DNA from: Isoetes taiwanensis
Taxonomy: Eukaryota; Streptophyta; Lycopodiopsida; Isoetales; Isoetaceae
DNA length: 64,000 bases
Reading direction: 5' to 3'
NCBI GenBank assembly: GCA_021234155.1
Contig: JAJEKV010000374.1
Span: 188,001 to 252,000, forward strand
The notes below the pieces were generated by a model. The model had not been told where the DNA came from. It was given only the letters and a program-made list of their open reading frames with translations, and searched no databases. Made by a program: the position numbers and the translations under genes. The stretch's first letter is position 1. Every line of letters starts with the position of its first letter. This document shows, piece by piece, positions 56,601 through 64,000 of the stretch.

Positions 56601-59600
56601 ACTCGTTAAGAGGAGTATCCACCCTTTTAGCCTAGAGCTACTCTCTCTCGATTCTGGAGTAGTCATCCGAAAGTACGAAGTTAGAGGGACGCTCAAACCG
56701 TCACCGCGACGGCTATGCGATTGGATGGCTCTCAAATGATGTTTGCAGATCCTCGCCAGCCTCGAGCCGCCCCATGTCATGCTCTAGACCTTCATTCATA
56801 TCCGCATCCGCCTTCCTATAAAACCAAAAGAATATGGCGCTAATGTAGTTCATAGAATTATAATAATTTTTCTACAACGCACTCGCGATTCCGCGAAGTG
56901 GGAGAGTTCCCTCGTCAGATAACCGTTGATACAGATAAAAACCTCCACACGCCCGTGGCTACTTGTAATGCGTCGCTTGTTAGGGGCAAACCCGTGATAG
57001 ATGTTCCTATGAAAATATAACGAAGTATTAGCTAGTGACATTTAAAGTTCTTATTAAAAATTAATGTGAACTAATATAGCTCTTACGAATCTATAGAGAA
57101 ACCCTTTTCGATCACGGAGTCTAAATGAGGGCATTTCGGGTCACTTTTAGTTGCTTTGTCGGTCCGGGCTCTATGTTTGCTTTCCTCGATCCTTTTGCAC
57201 GCTCAATGCAACTGACAAGGCACACAACATTATCACAAGTTAAAGTGAACGAATGACAAAAAAATAAGAAATACCTTGATATCTTCCTTGTGGAGATTAA
57301 GTGGTTTAGGACTTTGACCAATCGCCTCCTTCTTTTTTCGCAAGTCCGCTTCAGTTCCTTGACCACATGGTGCCTTTGACATAAATCGATAGATCAACGC
57401 CATATCAAAATAATAAAACAAGACTATGACTAGGTCATGTACCTCCTTTTTCAGATAAGCTTGCCCATCATCGGCGAGCTTCTTCCGCTTAAACGCCTTT
57501 GCTTTTTCTATCTCCGGGAAACTCGTTTCATTTTATTTTTGACGCCTCTATTTCGTTGGTCATAAGCGCCGTGCCACTCCCCTATACCGGGGGAGGCCAT
57601 AAACGAGAGATATTATTTGTGACCGGCGTCCCTCGATTAGTATAAAAGACACTTCCTCATCATCCTTCTTAGGAAGAGCGCCCCCAAGCATAAATGGTGG
57701 GGGTATATAAAAGCGTGTTTATGTCTACCGTCAATATACATATCCCGGGCCCGATTAAGAACCTTTTGAGCACTTTACAATGTATTCTAAGTGAAGAGAA
57801 TGAACAAAACAACAAATTTAGATGACAAAGTACTAATATTTAAGGTTGATATCTTAAATAATATGTTCACATAACTTACATCAAAAAATTATTATTAATA
57901 TGATAGTCGGGTATATTCGGGCCAAATCACCCATGCAGACTTACGTGTCTAAAACAAAGCCAAATGGACGCTTCTTCTTCGCGATGACACGTGGACGCCG
58001 CCGGATCCTTCCCTCTCCAAGTCAGCGAATTACCATGTTCTTCTGATCCCGAACCCCGTGGATGATCGCCGCCATCTTGAACGCTAGGAGTCCTGCTGTT
58101 CCACTACTTTTGACCAGGAAGTAATGAGAGAATGAGCATCTTTAACATGCCGCAAACCAAAGAAATGTTTGGTAACGTGAGTGGATATATATTTACCCGT
58201 TGAAATCTTCCTCCAAGTTCCTTGCATTAGAAAAAAAATCGCTCCCGCCTCTTGCCTAGAACGGAGTCCATACCACGCCTAGCATTCTCAATATTCTCGG
58301 TGAGAACGCGGAGGCCGATAATCAACACTATGTCGTTGGGGAATAGGAGCGGGAGGCTCATTTAACCGGGCGTTGGTGTCAAAGAGGCAAAAATATGTCG
58401 CAATTTGGTCTCTCTGCTGGGAGACATGTTTATAGAGGAAGGGGAGCGGGGGAGGAGTCGCTAGTAAGCACAAATATCATGCAAAAACAATTCATTTATT
58501 TATTATTTTTATAAAAAGCTATCTTAATACCCAAACCCGCCGGTGTAGTGATAGGTGGAGGTTGGCGCCTTGGAGGAACATCAGCACGATTGCCCCTACC
58601 TCGCGGAGTCCTCCTCCTATTTTCTCTAAACTCGCCCCTTTCCTCTACACAACAAATTAAAACTCCATGCATAAACTCACATACCTAATTAGAGGGTAAA
58701 GCGTATAATAAAAAACTATATAAATATTTTTCATTTTTCGCCTTGCTCATTCTCCCAGACACGATTGCGATTACCTCTATTCATCGCGTAGAAAAAAGAG
58801 CACACCTAGATCAAAAAGAAATTGTGAGAGAAACATTTGATAACCATGAATGATATTGGTTGCAATAATAGAATGATACTTACAAACCATAGAGATGAAA
58901 AATAGTATTTTATGGTTCAAATGTGCCACTAATGAGCCCCTAAGCGTGCTTTATCGCAGTCTTGACCGCCTTGACCGGGCTGAGGGGGAGACGATAATGC
59001 CATGAATATTGCATCGCCAGTAAAGAGGGCCACAATGAGGAAAACCGCTAAGAATTGAGCTCCGCCATGACTATATATATTAATTTGAACATAACGAGAA
59101 TTAGCTTAGAGAGAAAAGCTTTGAACAAGTGTCTTTGAATAAATACCTAAATTTATATTCTTATCTTCTTATTTATATTAGAAAAGTATCTCAGATATAT
59201 GTATGGGTGCATATCAACTCTAGGTTGCCATATTATCGTGCCATGTATCATGTCATACAATCAACCCTAAATTATCCCACGTGGCATTTTAGTGCCACAT
59301 CATGAAACCCTACGCTATGCGTGTGGCACATCATCAAACCCTAGGTTGTGTCACGTCAGCGACTTCCTATTGCCACATCATAGTAGTGCCATGTCATCAA
59401 ATCAGTTTTTATAAACATCATCAAACCCTAGATTGTGCCACATGGCATTTACAATCTAGGGTTTGATGATGTAGCACACAAAACCTAGGGTTTGACGCCT
59501 CAGAGTTTACACTTTATCTACAAGTTATGATTAATAATTTATTTACCATTAATAATAATTTTTGATTAATAAATTTTTTTTTCATTAGTAATTTTGACTA

Positions 59601-60730
59601 AAAACATTTATTGGTTGCAACAAGCCTCAAATAGGAAGACAAAATTATATTAATCACTTCTTGCAAGCATTTAACAAGAGTTTAGCCATCTCAAGTGGAT
59701 CACCACACTTCATATGTCGCCTTTCTCACAACTATATCGTAAGAAAGCCCCCATTGTTTTGAACACATCGACGACGCCGAAAGCAATAGATGGGCTTATC
59801 CATGTGCACCAGCTCAAATCTTATCCATCATCATTTGGACCTTCATATGTTGGATGATGTCCAATGTGCTAGAGTATCGCTTCGGTTGGGTTTATCTCAA
59901 CACACAACCCCATAAGCCGCATTGCCCTGGACAAAATCAAGGAGCATCTCAGTAAATGTAGCCTGTGGAATATATGTCGATATCTCATGCCCCCATGATG
60001 CTTGGTCATCCGATGATGATGTAAAACTCTCTTCTCCCACCAAGGATATCGCGACCGCTCCATCTTGTAGTGTATAACGGCTCTTCAATTTGGGCATTCG
60101 CCTCCTTGCAAAAAAAACGGGGGCCGTGGTCCCAATCACCAATAGCCACCCACACATTTGTAAGGGAGTCATCAAAATGGAGTTTGGCCCTTTTGCAATT
60201 GAGCTTTGTGTGTGTCCAACCCGAGCGTGGATGGCATAGACTCCTTCGCAAGAGCGTAGAGCTATTCGGGACGTACTTTATACACGAAGTCTCATTTTGG
60301 CTTTCCACCGCACTTATCTTCATATCAGCCCTTCTTGGAGCACTATGCATTGCATTTGACCATCTCCTCATAAGAAGAGAATTGGCTCTAAGATGGTCAA
60401 GTAATTTCGCAAAGGTTCCTCCATTCATGAATGGCAGGGACTACCATTGGTCCCCGTGGGCTCATCTCCACAAAAGACCTCGTGGGCAAGTCCAAGGGGT
60501 GTGGCCAATGCTGGACTTGGGCTCTTGAAATGGATATACTTGTCACCAACAACCATGATGTTTCTATATCTTGGCCTCCACACAAAAAGATAATAATCAT
60601 CTTGATTAAAGTACGTGGTTCCCAAGATCTGGATTTGGTATATGTTTGGCCTTGTTTACTACCAATGCACTTTTTTATAACTCCAACAAAGATCCACAGA
60701 ATGTTGTCAATAAATGCAAAGACACACATT
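56592..60730 (-). other. Minus-strand coding-like fragments, unrecognised
   Basis: Several frames read in the same direction: IERAKGSRKANIEPGPTKQL (about 57150-57210), LALIYRFM (about 57390), then DDYYLFVWRPRYRNIMVVGD (about 60545-60605) and AKGPNS...WLLVIGTTAPVFF. They could be decayed transposase or accessory exons of the surrounding CACTA-like element. No catalytic motif is visible, so no function is proposed. The stretch 58.5-59.8 kb has none of these frames and contains repeats of CATCAAACCCTAG (about 59300-59470). Confidence 0.3.
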
Positions 60731-61429
60731 TATCATGAGCATGTAATGATAATCTAGCCCCCGCACCAATAGAGCTCCCACCATGGATAAGACTATCTAA
60801 CTCCTTCACCTGCCATCATTGAGACCGCATCGCCATCTTTGTGATCTTTGCGTCGAACCTTTGCACTGGCCATTAATTAGCCTATCGTCCCAATGTATGC
60901 CTCAAAGATAGGGGCTCATAAGTGGCACTTTATACTTAAGTAGCATCCTCACTCGCTCAGATTGCAAACCCAAGACTTTAAGTTCTTTTTCTCATCATAT
61001 CTTCCAACTCGACTCATGCTCGCCACCTCCCACATAATTCGCATCGACATTCTTTTCTCAACCGATGCTACAAAACGTTAATTAATGGATCATCGGGCTT
61101 GTATATGTCGTTCGGCCTGGCTCCCAGGATATTTGATTGATGAGGATGCGCCTAATTTCACTAAGCATCTCTCGGCCCCATCGAGGCCATTTTATGCCTA
61201 CAAACAAAACAAAATAATGAATACAAAAAAGCCAAGCATGCACAAAGTAAATGCAACATAATATGACAATATCAAACATGTATGCATTCATATAATCATT
61301 ACTTATAATTTTCTATGGCTTAATTAATACCTTATCCGACACCCAAAAGCAAGAAAAAAAGAAGAAGAAACAAGAAAAACTAAATAGGTTAGATTAGGGT
61401 ATTCGCATTCCACGGTCAAATTTACATTC

Positions 61430-61760
61430 AGATACTAGTTAATTAGTTAGCGTGATAGTCCCAAAATTTAGTTAACTTTTTAACCAAAAACACTACCTAA
61501 ACTTATCTTCGCAAGACCTTTGTTCGGATTAGTTAGCAAAATTAACTAAAAATTAACTAAATTAGAAATTAGCACTATAGAGGTCACTTTTAAGTTTAGT
61601 TAATTGTACATATAATTTTTTTATGCCTTTGGCTAACTTAACTAGACATGTTCAAAATAATTTAGTTAATTAGTTAAGTTATTTTTTTACCAACGCTTTT
61701 AGTGCAAATTAGTACTACATTAAGTTAGCCTAACCTTTTTTTTTAACTAGCACGGTGTGA
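61430..61760. repeat. TTAGTTAA-rich region
   Basis: A low-complexity stretch with many AGTTAATTAGTTAA-type words, non-coding. Confidence 0.7.
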
Positions 61761-61839
61761 AGGGAATCATCCAGCCATCGTTAACTTAACCTAGCCCTAG
61801 CTACCTCTAGCTAAAATCGACAATAAACGTGAACTAAGG

Positions 61840-62225
61840 TTCAACACCGGTCCTCCCACTCGCCGGTGGAGCCGACCATGTCCTTGCCGTGAGCCACATC
61901 TACCTAAGAATGAGAAGAAAAGTGGACTTGGACCCGACACCTAGTCCTCTCCACGCTAAAGGTGGAGCCGACCCGTGACCTTGAACAAGCCACTACAATT
62001 TTATTTTAAACCTAAAAAATAACAAGTGGAACTGAAGTGGACTTGAACCTCCGGGTATCGGTCCTTCCACTCTAGGTGGAGCCGATCGCGTCCCTTGAAC
62101 AAGCCACTCATTAACCTAGGAAACATTTATGATTGTAGTGAAAGTGGACTTCGAACCGGGTACATGGTCCTCCCCACTCTAGGTGGAGCCGAACTGCGTC
62201 CCTTGAACAAGCCACCCATCAATTT
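61840..62225 (+). repeat. Tandem repeat, four copies of about 95-120 bp
   Basis: Each copy contains GTGGACTT(G/C)(G/A)A, then CTAGGTGGAGCCGA or a close variant, and CCTTGAACAAGCCAC. Spacing is uneven. No shared frame. Confidence 0.8.
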
Positions 62226-62344
62226 TTTTAACCTACTTAAAACTATAAAAAAAATAAAAGTGCGCGATCAACTACTTACCAAAATAAGGACGCTGCGGTA
62301 CAAGATCCCGCCGGGTCCAAATCGTAATAGAAAGCCGCAAATGT

Positions 62345-63175
62345 AAGTAACAAAGCATTAGAGGAATAAGAACAAAGAAGAAAAAGATCGAAGAAGAAAG
62401 AAAGGAAAAAAGGGGGGGGGGGATAGAAAACAAGAGATAGAAATAAAACAAGACAAAGAAATAAGAGAATAGAAGGGAAGAAATAAGGATAGAATTGAGA
62501 AGAAATAAGAGAAGAAACAAGAAAGAATGAAGAAAAAATAAGAGGAAATAAGAGAAGGGAAGGGAATAGAATGGAAGAAAGAAATAAGGGAAGGGAAAGA
62601 AAAGGATCGAATGGAAAGTGAGGAAGAAATGTGAAGAATAAGAAACAAATGAAGAATGAAGAAATGAAATTAAAAAGAATGAAGAATAAGAAATGAAAAA
62701 AAATGAAGAATAAGGAAGGGAAGAGAAGAAAGAAATGAGGGAAGGGAGGGGAAAGAATTAGGAATGAGAAAGCATGAGAAAGAATGGAAATGAGAAACAA
62801 AATGAGAAAGCAAGAAAGAAATGAGAAAGAAATGAGAAAGCATGAGAAAGAAAATGAGAAAGCAAGAAATGAGAAAGAATGAGGAAGAATGAGAAAGAGG
62901 AGGAATAAAGAATGAGAAAGCATGAGGAAGAAAAGAAATGAGAAAGAATGAGGAAGAAAGAATGAGAAAGAAATGAGGAAAGAAGAAATATGGGAAGAAA
63001 GAATGAGGAAAGAATGAAGCATGGAAGAAGGAGGAAGAAATGAAGCATGAGGAAGAATGAGGAAGAAATGAAGCATGAGAAAGAAAGAAGGAGGAAGAAT
63101 GAATGAGGCATGGAAGAATGGGAAGAAAAAAAAATCAAGAACAAAGAAGAAGAGGAAGGAAAGGAAACCAAAAAA
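62345..63175 (+). repeat. Polypurine tract (GAA/GAGAAA-rich), about 830 bp
   Basis: Almost pure purine on the plus strand, built of AAGAATGAGAAAG-type units. The long minus-strand frame here (Phe/Ser/Leu-rich) is an artefact of base composition. Tracts of this kind can form triplex structures. Confidence 0.9.
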
Positions 63176-63481
63176 AGAGGAAGGTTGGGCATGCACCATT
63201 CAATCCAAAACCTATTCAATCTAAAAACATGATATACTAACCTTAGAATAGTTGCTTGCGTGTAGATCAGGGTACTAGCTACTGGATCGGCCCAAGAACC
63301 CTCAAGAAGTAGGGCAAAAGAAGTTCGAAAAGCCGCTGCCCGCCGGTTCAATAATATTACGTCGCCGCGACGCCACGCCACATCGCGCGCAAGCATTTTC
63401 AAATCCGCCGCACGCCGCACGCCCCTTTTTGCGACGATTTTGTTATAGCGACGCTATTGTTTTTGCATCTTTTTTAATGTG

Positions 63482-64000
63482 AAGCTCATTAAAGTTTGTC
63501 CCTAGGCTTATTTGAACACCAATCACATTTCGATTCTAGGCTGGATCCTTGAACCTGAGGATTGAATCCGGCCTGAATATATAGGGGAACCGGGATCCGA
63601 GGGTGTTCATTAGCATAGGCCCCCTGTGGGCGCATTAGCTGTGACAGTCGCCAGAACGTTTTTGGGGTCCGCTCGGGATCCGGACTCTCCTCTACCGAGG
63701 TGGCCATTCAAAGTCGCCTTTGTTTGACTTGGGGAAGGGTGCTACCATGCTTGCCCAACAACGGCCGCCTCGACCGCTCTAACCCTCCCAACGCTTTGGT
63801 CCGACCTTTATCCGAAAATTTGGAAATTTTTGTATGCCGGTGATGACCATAGAAGCCAGCTGACCAAAACCATAATTTAATTCCATGCCATGCATTAACT
63901 ACTTAATTTATAAACCATAAATGCAACAAAATGCATAACTAAAAAGAGTGTGCACTTAAAAAGGCGAAGTCTTTGACCGGGGGCAAACAAGGCGGTGCGG
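63482..64000. other. Unrecognised sequence at the window end
   Basis: The minus-strand frame 63489-63707 has no known motif. The segment at 63530-63720 has a higher G+C content than the surroundings. Nothing further is supported. Confidence 0.35.

Larger units (their letters stand above)
55936..63481. mobile_element. Candidate CACTA-like element with TAGCGACGC subterminal motifs
   Basis: The left end reads CACAACAAAAAAGGGTCATT and then TAGCGACGC twice within 30 bp. The right end, read inwards, is CACATTAAAAAAGATGC followed by TAGCGTCGCTA. CAC termini with an A-tract and TAGCGACG-type subterminal words are typical of many plant CACTA elements. No 3-bp target duplication matches (TGT on the left, AAG on the right), so the ends may be wrong by some bases or belong to different copies. 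Inside are GC-rich, AT-rich, polypurine and 90-bp repeats, and minus-strand frames at 56.6-58.5 and 59.9-60.7 kb without recognised domains. Confidence 0.4.

Noticed and set aside
60070-60528. Plus-strand frame of 152 codons with hydrophobic stretches
   Set aside because: Overlapping minus-strand frames look more protein-like, and neither strand shows a recognisable domain.
62276-63420. Long minus-strand frames of 307 and 220 codons
   Set aside because: They arise from an almost pure purine tract; the protein would be only Phe/Ser/Leu/Ile with no domain.
1-64000. LTR retrotransposons or endogenous pararetroviruses
   Set aside because: No paired long terminal repeats, primer-binding site, protease, integrase or coat/movement motifs were seen.

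Overview
This window looks like nuclear DNA of a land plant with a large, repeat-rich genome. The reasons are A+T-rich sequence with GT-AG introns, a plastid-type Cpn20 co-chaperonin relic, a G-type (S-domain) lectin receptor-kinase relic, a captured ARID gene fragment, a plant-type L1 LINE and Helitrons. A fern or another seed-free plant is a guess. Nearly everything is mobile DNA in various states of decay. The only long intact reading frame is an ARM-like membrane protein at 42.2-44.3 kb.

Layout. 1-10.9 kb: old sequence holding the 3' part of one Helitron (ends 2170), a complete 2.46-kb Helitron (3515-5975), a PPR-like relic and a retro-insert with a poly(T) run. 10.9-39.7 kb: one L1-type LINE cut in two. 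Its 5' part is at 10911-15208 and its 3' part at 38237-39708, with a matching 16-bp target-site duplication outside both halves. Between them lie about 23 kb with CAC...GTG, CACTA-like ends. That insertion carries a minisatellite (18.1-18.8 kb), a family of about 830-bp repeats (18.8-23.6 kb) with a MITE, and a 12.5-kb element called element A here (24161-36656). Element A is itself interrupted by a 3.4-kb Helitron (30551-33954) carrying an ARID exon pair. This is a four-level nest.

39.7-45.2 kb: host-like sequence (Cpn20 relic, ARM-like membrane protein, G-type lectin relic). 45.2-53.6 kb: element B, a relative of element A in opposite orientation. 53.6-55.9 kb: unrecognised. 55.9-63.5 kb: a second candidate CACTA-like element with GC-rich, AT-rich and polypurine repeats.

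The most interesting content is the pair A and B. Both have the same head-to-head two-gene plan. One gene encodes a DUF7869-type protein (motifs IDGMD, RENKN, GHTHD) with a C-terminal module and an acidic tail. The other, divergently transcribed, encodes a ParB/Srx-like domain followed by a beta-class N4/N6 amino-methyltransferase-like domain (DIPYG/DLPYG, then DAFS...TT). Each element also carries its own family of short CpG-centred palindromes, mainly in introns and around the divergent centre: CTATGCGCGCATAG in A and GTGTATTCGAATACAC in B. Both gene pairs are now broken by stops and frameshifts. I know of no named plant transposon with this composition.
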